Of a stretch of DNA of 64,000 nt, positions 44,715 through 54,232 are shown in pieces (position 1 is the stretch's first letter; every line of letters begins with the position of its first letter). The notes below the pieces were generated by a model. That model saw nothing but the letters and a program-made list of their open reading frames with translations, had not been told where the DNA came from and ran no database searches. Position numbers and translations under genes: made by a program. Source of the DNA: RGIG3013 sp045538935 (GTDB lineage Bacteria; Bacillota; Clostridia; Oscillospirales; Acutalibacteraceae); assembly GCA_045538935.1 (NCBI GenBank), contig JAZQEI010000022.1:232851-296850 (forward strand), in the 5' to 3' direction.

Positions 44715-45815
44715 ATGAAATTCATAATAAATAAAAATAATTTAAGCGCAGCAGTTACAAATTTATCACGTGCAGTTGCAGTAAAGTCGGCAATACCGGT
44801 GTTAGAGGGTATTTTAATAAACGCTAAGAACGATACTCTAACACTAACCGCCTACAACCTAGAGCTTTCTATGACCAAAACAGAGCACTGCAGAGTTGTT
44901 AAAGAGGGCAGCGTTGTAATTAACGCAAAGCTATTTGGTGAAATTTTAAGAAGACTAAACTCTGACGAGGTTGTGCTTGAGTGTGACGAAAAATTAATGT
45001 GTCATATTTCTTGCGGCTCGGCTAAGTTTGATATTTTAGGTATGGCAGCGGCCGATTATCCTGAAATTCCCGAAGTGCCCGATTCTACCGACATTGTAAT
45101 AGACGGTGAGCAGTTAAAGCGATTAGTTCGTCAAACAGGCTTTGCGGTTGCTCAAATAGAGGGTACACGCCCAATTTTAACCGGTATTAACATTTCGGTT
45201 GAGCAAAATATGCTAAAGTTTGTTGCAATAGACGGCTACCGTTTAGCAATTAGACAAGAGCCAATTAAGTGTGATACCGAGTTTAATATTGTAGTATCCA
45301 GCAAGGCAATAACCGATGCAGTTAAAATTCTAACCGATGAGCAAGAAAGCGTTACTGTTAGAATTTCTAAGCGTAATATTTCGTTTGAGATTAACGGCTA
45401 TGTTTTAATTTCTCGTTTACTAGAGGGCGAGTTTGTAGACTACAAAAAGGTTATTCCGCAAGTGTTTATGCAAACAGTAGAATTATCTACAAGGCAGTTT
45501 ATAGACATTATTGAGCGTATATCGCTAATTATTAACGATAACTTCTCTACCCCGGTTCGCTGTTTATTTAAAGAGGGTGAGGTTGTGTTTACATCTACTT
45601 CTTCTGTGGGCAGAGCAACCGAATCGGCCGAGATTAACTTGCAGGGCCCAGATTTTGAAATTGGTTTAAACAACCGCTATTTACTCGATGCTTTAAGAGC
45701 AACTGAAACCGATACTGTAAAGGTAAAATTTAACGGAGGCTCGTCGGCAGTAATTATAGAGCCACTAAAGGGTGACGACTTTATTTACATGGTAATGCCG
45801 ATGAAGTTAAAATAA
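44715..45815 (+). CDS. dnaN: DNA polymerase III sliding clamp (beta subunit)
   Basis: This 366-residue protein has the three-domain clamp layout. Recognisable segments are NLSRAVAVKSAIPVLEGILI at the N-terminus, GSAKFDILGMAAADYPEIP near 110, and the C-terminal VIIEPLKGDDFIYMVMPMKL that contacts polymerase peptides. It forms the ring tethering the replicase to DNA. GGAGG precedes the ATG. Its stop overlaps the next start (TAATG), which couples it to the S4 gene. Confidence 0.97.
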   Translation: MKFIINKNNLSAAVTNLSRAVAVKSAIPVLEGILINAKNDTLTLTAYNLELSMTKTEHCRVVKEGSVVINAKLFGEILRRLNSDEVVLECDEKLMCHISCGSAKFDILGMAAADYPEIPEVPDSTDIVIDGEQLKRLVRQTGFAVAQIEGTRPILTGINISVEQNMLKFVAIDGYRLAIRQEPIKCDTEFNIVVSSKAITDAVKILTDEQESVTVRISKRNISFEINGYVLISRLLEGEFVDYKKVIPQVFMQTVELSTRQFIDIIERISLIINDNFSTPVRCLFKEGEVVFTSTSSVGRATESAEINLQGPDFEIGLNNRYLLDALRATETDTVKVKFNGGSSAVIIEPLKGDDFIYMVMPMKLK

Positions 45816-46021
45816 TGAATAAAATTGAAATTAAAGAAGAATACATAAGGCTAGACTCATTTTTAAAGCTTGCGGGTTTAATTTCTACAGGCGGTATGGC
45901 CAAGGTGCTTGTGCAAGACGGTCAGGTAAAGGTAAACGGTGAGGTTTGTCTTATGCGCACAAAAAAACTTCGCAAGGGCGATATTGTAGAATTTAATGGC
46001 TTAAAAGCCGAGGTAGGATAA
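45815..46021 (+). CDS. yaaA: S4-domain RNA-binding protein (YaaA/RlbA type)
   Basis: This 68-residue protein is essentially one S4 domain: IRLDSFLKLAGLISTGGMAK, VLVQDGQVKVNGE, RKGDIVEFNG. In Bacillus the equivalent lies between dnaN and recF and is implicated in ribosome assembly. It overlaps dnaN by one base and abuts recF. Confidence 0.93.
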   Translation: MNKIEIKEEYIRLDSFLKLAGLISTGGMAKVLVQDGQVKVNGEVCLMRTKKLRKGDIVEFNGLKAEVG

Positions 46022-47092
46022 ATGCAAATAAATTCTTTAAAGACTAAAAACTTTAGAAATTTAAAAGATATTGAATTTAAAGTGCATCCAAACAAAAACG
46101 TAATTTGCGGCAAAAATGCCCAGGGCAAAACCAACATTATAGAGGCAATTTGGCTTTTTTCGGGTGCTAAAAGTTTTAGAAGCGCAAAAGAAAAGGACTT
46201 AATTAAGTTTAACGAAGAAAGCGCTAAAATTACGCTTGATTTTATAGGCTACGGCACACAAAAAACGGCCGATATTGTAATAGACGGCAAAAACAAGAGT
46301 TTTTATGTTAACGATAAAAAAGTAGGCTCTACAGGCTCGTTTTTGCGCACCTTTAATGCCGTTGTGTTTGCGCCCGACGATTTACGCATTGTAAAAGAGG
46401 AGCCAGAGTTCAGACGCCGCTTTTTAGATTCGCTAATTTCTCGTTGCGACCCGGTTTATTTAAAAACTCTGCTCAGATACAATAAAATTCACGCTCACCG
46501 CAACAAACTGTTAAGAGATTATCAGTTTAACAATACTCTTCCAATTTACGATATTTTACCCGGCATTAACGAGGTTTTATTTACCGAGGCCGAAAAAATT
46601 GCCGCATACCGTAAAGAATATGTTGCCTTGCTTAGCAAATATGCCGATCGCTATTATTTTAGAATGAGCGGTAAGCAAGAGCATTTAAAGGTAAAAATTG
46701 CAACTCAGGTACACCGCTTTTACAGAAAAAATTTTGAAAGATATCAAGAGCGCGATATAAAAAATTGCAACACACATTTCGGTCCGCATAAAGACGAGCT
46801 TTTCTTTGAAATTGATGGTTATATGGCGCGTTACTTTGGCTCTCAGGGTGAGCAACGCTCAATAGCGCTGGCCCTAAAGCTTGCCGAGGCCGAAATTATA
46901 AGAATAAAAACCGGTGATATGCCCGTTTTACTGTTAGACGATGTTTTAAGCGAGCTAGACCCCGACCGTCAAAGCTTTGTATTAAACTACATAAAAAGAA
47001 TGCAGGTGTTTATAACCTGCTGTGATGCATCTAGCTTTAGCCGAATGAAAAAAGGCCAAATCTTTTATGTAGAAGACGGAGAAATAAAATAA
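46022..47092 (+). CDS. recF: DNA replication and repair protein RecF
   Basis: This 356-residue ABC-type ATPase has Walker A CGKNAQGKTNIIEAI (near residue 30), the ABC signature GSQGEQRSIALALKLAE (near 275) and Walker B MPVLLLDDVLSELD (near 300). It helps load RecA at gapped DNA. The gene follows the S4 gene without a gap, and its stop overlaps the remB start by one base. Confidence 0.97.
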   Translation: MQINSLKTKNFRNLKDIEFKVHPNKNVICGKNAQGKTNIIEAIWLFSGAKSFRSAKEKDLIKFNEESAKITLDFIGYGTQKTADIVIDGKNKSFYVNDKKVGSTGSFLRTFNAVVFAPDDLRIVKEEPEFRRRFLDSLISRCDPVYLKTLLRYNKIHAHRNKLLRDYQFNNTLPIYDILPGINEVLFTEAEKIAAYRKEYVALLSKYADRYYFRMSGKQEHLKVKIATQVHRFYRKNFERYQERDIKNCNTHFGPHKDELFFEIDGYMARYFGSQGEQRSIALALKLAEAEIIRIKTGDMPVLLLDDVLSELDPDRQSFVLNYIKRMQVFITCCDASSFSRMKKGQIFYVEDGEIK

Positions 47093-47355
47093 TGTTTATT
47101 CATTTAGGTCAAAACACCGTTGTTAAAAAGAAAGATATTATTGGTATTTTCGATTTAGACACCTCAACGGTATCTATTCATACCCGTAATTTTCTAAAAA
47201 AAGCAACCGCAAAGCAAGAGGTTATAAATGTAAGCTTAGAGCTTCCAAAATCGTTTGTAATAACCTCAAAAGGTAAAAAAAATCAAAAAGTATATATTTC
47301 ACAGCTCGCAGCATCTACGTTAGAAAAGCGCAGCGAAAACTTACTTAAGGAGTAA
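47092..47355 (+). CDS. remB: RemB-like extracellular matrix regulator (DUF370)
   Basis: This 87-residue protein starts MFIHLGQNTVVKKKDIIGIFDLD and contains VSIHTRNFLKKA, the YaaB/RemB signature. In Bacillus RemB sits between recF and gyrB and affects matrix gene expression. The position here is the same. Function in this organism is inferred by synteny. Confidence 0.92.
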   Translation: MFIHLGQNTVVKKKDIIGIFDLDTSTVSIHTRNFLKKATAKQEVINVSLELPKSFVITSKGKKNQKVYISQLAASTLEKRSENLLKE

Positions 47356-47359
47356 TAAA

Positions 47360-49300
47360 ATGGAAAACAATTTAGAAAACCTTCCCGTAACCGAAAATTA
47401 CGACGAAAGTTCAATACAGGTACTAGAAGGTCTAGAAGCCGTAAGAAAGCGTCCGGGTATGTATATCGGCTCAACGGGTGAGCGCGGTTTACACCACCTA
47501 GTATACGAAATTGTTGATAACTCAATAGACGAAACCCTAGCAGGCTTTTGTGATAAAATTACTGTAGATTTATTAGATGACGGCATTGTAAGGGTAGAAG
47601 ATAACGGCCGTGGTATTCCGGTTGGTATTCATCCACAAAAAGGCATACCCACAGTTAGTGTTGTATTTACCATTTTGCACGCCGGCGGTAAGTTTGGCGG
47701 CAGCGGTTATAAGGTATCAGGCGGTTTGCACGGCGTTGGTGCTTCAGTTGTTAACGCTCTTTCAGAATGGCTGGAGGTTGTTGTAAAAGACGGCAAACAT
47801 ATTCACCGTCAGCGCTACGAAAAGGGCAATATAGTTAACGAGTTAGAGGTTATTGGTGATACTAATGAAACCGGTACTACCGTTACCTTTAAGCCCGACC
47901 CCAATATTTTTACCGACACCACCGAGTATGATTACGATACTCTGCTAAACCGTCTTCGCGAGCAAGCATTCTTAAATGCAGGTATTAGAGTTGTTTTAAC
48001 CGACAAGCGTACCGACCGCGAAGAGCGTTCAGATGATTTACACTTTGAGGGCGGTATAAAAAGTTACGTAGAGTTTTTACTGGAAAAATCTAAAAAAGAC
48101 CGCATAATAGACGATGTTATCTACCTTTCTGCCCAAAATGGCGATTCCTCTGCCGAGGCCGCATTACTTTGGTGCACAGGGTATGACAGCAAAATAATGT
48201 CGTTTGCAAATACAATTCACACAATCGACGGCGGTACACACGAGTCTGCATTTAAAAACTCGTTAACCAAGGCTATAAATAAGCACGGCTTAAAGTTTAA
48301 AATACTAAAAGAGGCCGACCCAAGACTAAAGAGCGACGACATTAACGAGGGCCTTATAGCAGTTATATCTGTTAAACTTACCGACGCTCAGTTTGAAAGC
48401 CAAACAAAAGCAAAACTCGGTAACACCGCAATGGGCACATTGGTTAACAATATGGTAAGCGAGAAATTACTCGAATACCTAGAAGAAAACCCCGCCGTTG
48501 CAAAGGTTATTTTAGATAAATCTATTGCTTCGTCTAACGCGCGTGAGGCCGCTCAAAAGGCAAGAGATTTACAGCGTCAAAAAACCGGCATTGCAGGCAA
48601 AGTGCGTATGCCCGAAAAGTTAACCGACTGTATTTCTAACGACCCGTCTAAGACCGAAATCTTTATAGTAGAGGGTGACTCTGCAGGCGGCTCGGCAGTA
48701 GAGGGCAGAAACTCAACCTACCAGGCAATTTTACCGCTTTGGGGTAAAATGCTAAACGTAGAAAAGGCAAGGGCCGACAAGGTTTACGGTAACGATAAAT
48801 TAACACCCGTTATTGTTGCACTTGGTACAGGCATTGCCGAGAATTTTGATATTGAAAAATTAAGATACGATAAAATTATAATAATGGCCGATGCCGACGT
48901 AGACGGCTCGCATATTAGAACATTGCTTTTAACATTTTTCTTCCGTTATATGCCACAGCTTATAGAAACCGGCCATGTGTACTTAGCACAACCGCCTCTT
49001 TATAGAGTAGCAAAGGGCAAAAAGCATTTCGATGCCTTTACCGACGAAGAAAAAGCACGCTATATAGAAGAGCTTGGCGGTCAAGCCGATGTTCAGCGTT
49101 ATAAAGGTCTTGGTGAAATGAACCCCGAACAGCTATGGGAAACCACCCTTGACCCCGAGCGCAGAACCTTGCTAAGAGTTACAATGTCAGACGCCGCCGC
49201 AGCCGACGAAATTTTTGTAACACTAATGGGCGAAGAGGTAGAGCCAAGACGTAAATTTATAGAAGAAAACGCCGTATTCGCAACAGATTTAGATATTTGA
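47360..49300 (+). CDS. gyrB: DNA gyrase subunit B
   Basis: This 646-residue protein has the GHKL ATPase (EIVDNSIDETLAG near residue 50, VEDNGRGIPVG near 80, GGLHGVGASVVNALS near 120) and the TOPRIM domain with EGDSAGGSA near 438 and DADVDGSHIRTLLLTFFFR near 513. The tail PRRKFIEENA completes it. It supplies ATP-driven strand passage for negative supercoiling with GyrA. The segment LPLWGKMLNVEKAR has Trp where Lys or Arg is common. AGGAG site; only four bases from remB. Confidence 0.97.
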   Translation: MENNLENLPVTENYDESSIQVLEGLEAVRKRPGMYIGSTGERGLHHLVYEIVDNSIDETLAGFCDKITVDLLDDGIVRVEDNGRGIPVGIHPQKGIPTVSVVFTILHAGGKFGGSGYKVSGGLHGVGASVVNALSEWLEVVVKDGKHIHRQRYEKGNIVNELEVIGDTNETGTTVTFKPDPNIFTDTTEYDYDTLLNRLREQAFLNAGIRVVLTDKRTDREERSDDLHFEGGIKSYVEFLLEKSKKDRIIDDVIYLSAQNGDSSAEAALLWCTGYDSKIMSFANTIHTIDGGTHESAFKNSLTKAINKHGLKFKILKEADPRLKSDDINEGLIAVISVKLTDAQFESQTKAKLGNTAMGTLVNNMVSEKLLEYLEENPAVAKVILDKSIASSNAREAAQKARDLQRQKTGIAGKVRMPEKLTDCISNDPSKTEIFIVEGDSAGGSAVEGRNSTYQAILPLWGKMLNVEKARADKVYGNDKLTPVIVALGTGIAENFDIEKLRYDKIIIMADADVDGSHIRTLLLTFFFRYMPQLIETGHVYLAQPPLYRVAKGKKHFDAFTDEEKARYIEELGGQADVQRYKGLGEMNPEQLWETTLDPERRTLLRVTMSDAAAADEIFVTLMGEEVEPRRKFIEENAVFATDLDI

Positions 49301-49451
49301 TATTTTTAAATATCTCGACGCCGTAAAAAAGTAAGCATATCATATGCTGTTTATTACCAAAAAATCTGCGGCGTCCAAGCGTGTACCATTATTTACTAAA
49401 AATGCAAAAATATACTTAATTTTATGTATTCTAACTTTAAGGAGATAAAAA
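49301..49451 (+). other. Structured gyrB-gyrA spacer with one copy of the downstream repeat core
   Basis: Palindromes GATATTTTTAAATATC (overlapping the gyrB stop) and AGCATAT-C-ATATGCT (49334-49348), and a long-range pair GACGCCG (49317-49323) / CGGCGTC (49369-49375), fill the spacer. From 49370 it reads GGCGTCCAAGCGTGTACC, the core of the array after gyrA. Confidence 0.5.
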
Positions 49452-52028
49452 ATGGCAAAGCAAGAAAATGTTTACTGGCCGTTAACCGAAGAAACTAATG
49501 TTCAACCGGTCGAAATAGTAGACGAAGTAAAACAAAGTATGCTCCAGTACGGTATGTCGGTGCTAGTTGGCCGTGCCCTACCCGATGTTCGTGACGGCTT
49601 AAAGCCTGTTCACCGCCGTATAATTTATACAATGTACGAAAACGGACTCACTCCCGACAAGGCCTACAGAAAGTGCGCCGATACCGTTGGTAGTGTGCTT
49701 GGTCGTTACCATCCGCATGGTGACTCGTCTGTTTACGATGCAATGGTTCGTATGGCACAAGATTTCTCTCTTCGTTATCCGTTAATCGACGGCCACGGTA
49801 ACTTTGGTAATATAGACGGCTACCCCGCCGCTGCTTACCGTTATACCGAGTCTAAAATGAACCGTTTGTCATTACATATGATGGACGATATCGAAAAAGA
49901 CACAGTAGATTTTGCCCCCAACTACGATGACCGTCTAAAAGAGCCCACTGTATTACCAGTTCGCTTTCCGCAGTTACTAGTTAACGGCTCGTCGGGTATT
50001 GCTTTTGGTATGGCTACCGAAATTCCGCCTCATAACCTAGCCGAAGTTATAGACGGTATGTGCTGTTTAATAGACAACCCCGATGCCGATTTACAAGAAA
50101 TTTGCCAGTACATTAAGGGTCCCGACTTCCCAACAGGCGGTACTATTATGGGCCGTTCGGGAATACGTGCCGCATATGCTACGGGCAGAGGCAAAATTGT
50201 ACTTCGCGGTAAGGCTGAAATTGAAGAGAAAAAAGACGGCAAGTTCCGTATTGTTATTACCGAAATTCCTTATAAGGTTCGCAAAAAAGACCTTGTTAAG
50301 CATATTTACGACCTTGCAGCCGATAAGCGCATTGAGGGTATAGACGACGTTGTTGACTACTCGTCTAAGCGTGACGGCGGTATTAGAATTATTGTAGACA
50401 TCAAAAAAGACGCCAACCCTCAGGTTGTATTAAATAAGCTTTATTCTTATACAGCTTTGCAGTCTACATTCGGCGCAATTTTACTTGCCATTGTTAACGG
50501 CAAGCCGCAGATTTTAACCTTAAAAGAGATTTTACAAAACTGCATCGACTTCCAGTGCGAGATTATATCGCGCCGCACCGCCTTCGATAAGAAAAAGGCC
50601 GAAGAGCGCGCCCACATTTTAAAGGGCTTAAAGGTAGCGCTGGACTTTATTGACGAGGTAATCGCAATTATCCGCAATTCTAAGACTATACCTGAAAGTA
50701 AAGATGCATTATCTGAGCGCTTTGATTTAGACGATATCCAAACAACCGCTATTGTTCAAATGCCTTTAGGCCGTTTAGCAGGGCTTGAAAAGCAAAAGAT
50801 TTTAGACGAATTACAAGAAAAGCTAGACTTTATAAAAGAGTGTGAAGAAATTCTAGCCTCCAGAGAGAGAATTCTCGATATTGTTAAGACCGAAAGCTTA
50901 AATCTTCGTGACCGCTTTGCCGACGAAAGAAAGACCGATATTTCTGACGTTGCAGGTGAGGTTGATATTGAAGACCTTATTCCAAATGACGAGTGCGTAA
51001 TTACCATGACCGATAAAGGTTATATTAAGCGCCTCCCGTCAGACACCTACTCGGCTCAGCACCGCGGCGGCGCCGGCATTAAGGGTCTTACAACAAGAGA
51101 GGGTGATATCGTATCTAATATGTTTATCTGCCACAACCACGACTATTTAATGCTCTTTACAAACCTTGGCCGACTTTACAGAATTAAGGCTTACGAAATT
51201 CCCGAGGGCTCACGTACAGGCAAGGGTATGAATGTTGTAAATATCTTGCCATTAATGCCCGAAGAAAAAATTATTAACATTCTAACCGTTGGTGAGGACC
51301 TTAAAGACAACAGCTACATTTGTATGATTACAAAGAACGCAGTTGCCAAGCGTACCGAGCTAGATGCATTTAAAAATGTACGTAAAACAGGTATTATCGC
51401 AATTTCTATTGACGAGGGCGATGAACTAGCATTCGTAGCAAAAACCACAGGCGAAAATTCATTGCTTGTTGCTACCAAGAAGGGCTACGCTATCCACTTT
51501 GACGAAAATCAAATTCGTTCAATGGGCCGTCAAGCCAGAGGTGTTAGAGCAATTAGAATGCGCGAGGGTGATGAGGTTGTATCGGTAACCGTATGTAATG
51601 AAGATACCACACTTCTCACCGTTACCGAAACCGGCTACGGTAGAAAGAGCAGTATTTCCGATTACCGTTTACAGTCCCGTGGCGGTAAGGGTATAATTAA
51701 CTACCGCGTTGCAAAATACGGTGACGTTGCTAATGTTCTGGCGGTTGACGATAATGAGGACGTTATAATTATAGCCTCTAACGGCATAATAATAAGAATC
51801 CCCGTTGCTGAAATCAGCACATTCTCACGTCCCGCAAAGGGTGTTAGAGTAATGCGCGTTCCGGCAGACGAAAAGATACTTTCAGTTGCAGTTGCCGAAC
51901 ACGATGAAGCCGAAGTTAACGCTGCCCCCGAGGCTCCCGATGCCGATGCCGCAGATGTAGGTAACGAACCCGACCCCGTAGATGATGAAATTATAAACGA
52001 CGATAACGGCACACCTACTGAGGAATAA
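49452..52028 (+). CDS. gyrA: DNA gyrase subunit A
   Basis: This 858-residue protein has the breakage-reunion domain with the active Tyr in AAYRYTESKM (near residue 129). The quinolone-determining segment HPHGDSSVYDAMVRMAQ has the susceptible-type Ser and Asp at the classical positions. The C-terminal six-bladed domain starts near 505 (DKGYIKRLP, HRGGAGIKGL) and contains QSRGGKGI, a variant of the GyrA box. The last 45 residues are an acidic tail rich in Asp, Glu, Ala and Pro, beyond the usual end. AAGGAG precedes the ATG. Confidence 0.97.
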   Translation: MAKQENVYWPLTEETNVQPVEIVDEVKQSMLQYGMSVLVGRALPDVRDGLKPVHRRIIYTMYENGLTPDKAYRKCADTVGSVLGRYHPHGDSSVYDAMVRMAQDFSLRYPLIDGHGNFGNIDGYPAAAYRYTESKMNRLSLHMMDDIEKDTVDFAPNYDDRLKEPTVLPVRFPQLLVNGSSGIAFGMATEIPPHNLAEVIDGMCCLIDNPDADLQEICQYIKGPDFPTGGTIMGRSGIRAAYATGRGKIVLRGKAEIEEKKDGKFRIVITEIPYKVRKKDLVKHIYDLAADKRIEGIDDVVDYSSKRDGGIRIIVDIKKDANPQVVLNKLYSYTALQSTFGAILLAIVNGKPQILTLKEILQNCIDFQCEIISRRTAFDKKKAEERAHILKGLKVALDFIDEVIAIIRNSKTIPESKDALSERFDLDDIQTTAIVQMPLGRLAGLEKQKILDELQEKLDFIKECEEILASRERILDIVKTESLNLRDRFADERKTDISDVAGEVDIEDLIPNDECVITMTDKGYIKRLPSDTYSAQHRGGAGIKGLTTREGDIVSNMFICHNHDYLMLFTNLGRLYRIKAYEIPEGSRTGKGMNVVNILPLMPEEKIINILTVGEDLKDNSYICMITKNAVAKRTELDAFKNVRKTGIIAISIDEGDELAFVAKTTGENSLLVATKKGYAIHFDENQIRSMGRQARGVRAIRMREGDEVVSVTVCNEDTTLLTVTETGYGRKSSISDYRLQSRGGKGIINYRVAKYGDVANVLAVDDNEDVIIIASNGIIIRIPVAEISTFSRPAKGVRVMRVPADEKILSVAVAEHDEAEVNAAPEAPDADAADVGNEPDPVDDEIINDDNGTPTEE

Positions 52029-52135
52029 TTTATAAAATTTTAATGTAACGGCGGTGCCATAAGCGCCGCCTGTTGCTTAATAGAGCTATAACACTACCAA
52101 ACATATAAAAGGTATACTTAATATACAAAGTCCGA

Positions 52136-52240
52136 GGCCAAAGCCAAAAGCCAAAGCCAAGGCCAAAGTCAAAAGGTCAAAGCCAAAGCCAAAAGGTCAA
52201 AAGGCAGAGCCAAAGCCAAGGCCAAAGTCAGAGGGTCAAC
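52136..52240 (+). repeat. Degenerate GCCAAA hexamer tract
   Basis: About 105 bases built almost only of GCCAAA, GCCAAG, GTCAAA and GGTCAAA steps in an otherwise A/T-rich gap. It lies between the gyrA stop and the palindromic array. No ORF or hairpin is evident. Confidence 0.75.
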
Positions 52241-52270
52241 ACAAAAAGGATAGAGCCCATTTAAAACAAC

Positions 52271-52950
52271 CCGGCGTCCATGCGTGTACCAATTTTTACC
52301 ACATTTAAAGAAACAGAGCAAATTGTCGCACAGAGGCTAATTTTAAAGAACAAGAACAAACCCGGCATCCATGCATGTACCAATTTTTACCATATACATG
52401 GAAACAGAATGCAAATACTGGGATAAGATATCATAAAAACTCTTCAAATAGCCCCCGCGTCCATTCATGTACCAAAATTTACCACATACATGGATACGTA
52501 TAAAATCTTAGTTCTAGCGTTAGCGTAAAAAAGATAAAAAAATTTCTGTCGTCCATGCATGTACCAAATTTTACCACATACATGGATACGCATAAAATAT
52601 TAGTGCTAGCGTTAGTAAAAAAAGATAATAAAAAAAGTCTGTCGCCCACGCATGTACCAATTTTTACCATATACATGGAAACAGAATGCAAATACTGGGA
52701 TAAGATATCATAAAAGCTCTTCAAATAGCCCCCGCGTCCATTCATGTACCAAAATTTACCACATACATGGATACGCATAAAATCTTAGTGCTAGCGTTAG
52801 CGAAAAAAAGATAATAAAAAAGTCTGTCGTCCACGCGTGTACCAAATTTTACCACATGCATGGATACGCGTAAAATCTTAGTTCTAGCGTTAGCGTAAAA
52901 AAGATAAAAAATTTCTGTCGTCCATGCATGTACCATAATTTGCCATAAAT
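52271..52950 (+). repeat. Eight-unit palindromic array with ~92-bp period
   Basis: Unit cores begin at 52278, 52369, 52461, 52553, 52646, 52738, 52831 and 52922, that is 91-93 bases apart. The core is CCATGCATGT-ACC-AAATTTT-ACC-ACATACATGG, two imperfect ten-base arms around a 13-base loop. Two kinds of spacer alternate (A after units 2 and 5; B, with CTAGCGTTAGCG, after units 3, 4, 6 and 7), giving a 277-base higher-order repeat. The gap 52029-52999 holds no gene. Confidence 0.88.
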
Positions 52951-52999
52951 GTAAAATTATAGTTTTTTGTCAAAATTTGTCGCAGAAAGGAAAAATATT

Positions 53000-54232
53000 A
53001 TGCAAGAATTTAATAACCAACAACTAAATAAAACTTCCCCTACGACCGATTTTGATGCAAGCAATCAGCCAATTGCTGAAAATGAACAAATAATTGATGA
53101 TAAAATAGATATTAACGAGGCAACAGAGAATCTGCCCGCTGAGCAAGAAAATATGCCCGAGCAAAATGTAGAGCAATTTGATAGTCAAGTTATGAAGTCG
53201 CAAGAGCAAAATACAGAAAACCACACCCAAACAACCCAAAACCATATAATTTTATCACAAAATTCGTTTGAGAATCCAGGGTTAATAGAGCACCGCACTA
53301 TTAGGCGCCGTGCAAATGCATTGGGCTTTGCGTTCGGGTTGACCGTATTGACAAACCTATTCCTGTTCCCTATATTAAGCTTTGTGTTTGCGGCGGCAGG
53401 GCTAGATTCAAAAATTTTGTATAATGCGGTATCAGACCCGTTTTATTCAATGGTTTTTCAAATTTTCTTTTCAATAATTGCCTTTGTGCCCACCTTTTTG
53501 GTTGCGGCAAAAATGAGCAGAGTAAAAGTTAGCAAAATAATTCCCTTTACCAAGGCTCAAAAAGGCACCACACTTCCCTTTTTGCTAATTGGTTTCGGAT
53601 TTTTAGCCGTCGCTAACATACTTTCTAATATTTTTAGCACAGTTTTAAAAAATCTTGGCATTTCTAATTACGAGTTCGATTTAAACTTACCAAGCGGCGT
53701 TAGCGGATTTATAATTTCTGCCATTGCAGCGGCGGTTGTTCCGGCTTTGGTTGAAGAATTTGCTTACCGAGGCGTGTTTTTAGGTCTGCTTAAAGAATAC
53801 GGCGAGGGCTTTTGCATTATAGCCTCGTCGGTAATGTTTGCATTAATGCACGGAAATTTATCGCAAATTCCATTTGCATTTATTGTTGGCTTGGTGCTGG
53901 GCTTTATAAGGGTAAAATCCGGCTCAATTATTCCGGCAATGTTGCTTCACTTTTTAAATAATTTTGTGTCGGTTGTATTATCTATAGTAACCGAAGATGC
54001 CGGCTATGCTTTAATGGTTGGTATAAATACAGTTTATTTTGCCGTTGCAGTAGTTTGTATATCGGTTGGTTTGCTATTATTAAAACCCGGCTCGTTTGAG
54101 ATGTTTAGAATAAACAGAAGCAATTCTGCCCTTTACGAATCGCAAAAATCGTCGGCATTTTATGCCGCCCCCATGATTATAGTAGCCTATATTCTAACAT
54201 TTTTACTTATTGTATCGTCGGAGATTATGTGA
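53000..54232 (+). CDS. CPBP-family intramembrane metalloprotease
   Basis: This 410-residue membrane protein has a cytoplasmic-looking, Gln/Asn/Glu-rich N-terminal stretch of about 100 residues and then about eight helices. The catalytic motifs of the Abi/CAAX-protease family are present: EEFAYRGVFLG (near residue 252), FALMHGN (near 288) and LLHFLNN (near 320). Relatives process prenylated proteins or bacteriocins, or serve as immunity proteins. The ATG at 53000 follows AGAAAGG; an earlier in-frame start at 52967 overlaps the repeat array. Confidence 0.9.
   Translation: MQEFNNQQLNKTSPTTDFDASNQPIAENEQIIDDKIDINEATENLPAEQENMPEQNVEQFDSQVMKSQEQNTENHTQTTQNHIILSQNSFENPGLIEHRTIRRRANALGFAFGLTVLTNLFLFPILSFVFAAAGLDSKILYNAVSDPFYSMVFQIFFSIIAFVPTFLVAAKMSRVKVSKIIPFTKAQKGTTLPFLLIGFGFLAVANILSNIFSTVLKNLGISNYEFDLNLPSGVSGFIISAIAAAVVPALVEEFAYRGVFLGLLKEYGEGFCIIASSVMFALMHGNLSQIPFAFIVGLVLGFIRVKSGSIIPAMLLHFLNNFVSVVLSIVTEDAGYALMVGINTVYFAVAVVCISVGLLLLKPGSFEMFRINRSNSALYESQKSSAFYAAPMIIVAYILTFLLIVSSEIM

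Noticed and set aside
47360..52028. Quinolone-resistance substitutions in gyrase
   Set aside because: GyrA has the susceptible-type Ser and Asp. The Trp in GyrB LPLWGK is probably lineage-typical and not evidence of resistance.
52479..52936. Two minus-strand reading frames with repeated VSMYVVKFGT-like motifs
   Set aside because: They are translations of the palindromic array; they have no ribosome binding site and drift with the repeat.
52271..52950. CRISPR-like layout (palindromic core at constant spacing)
   Set aside because: The spacers are themselves repeated (only two kinds), the period is 92 bp and no cas genes are present.
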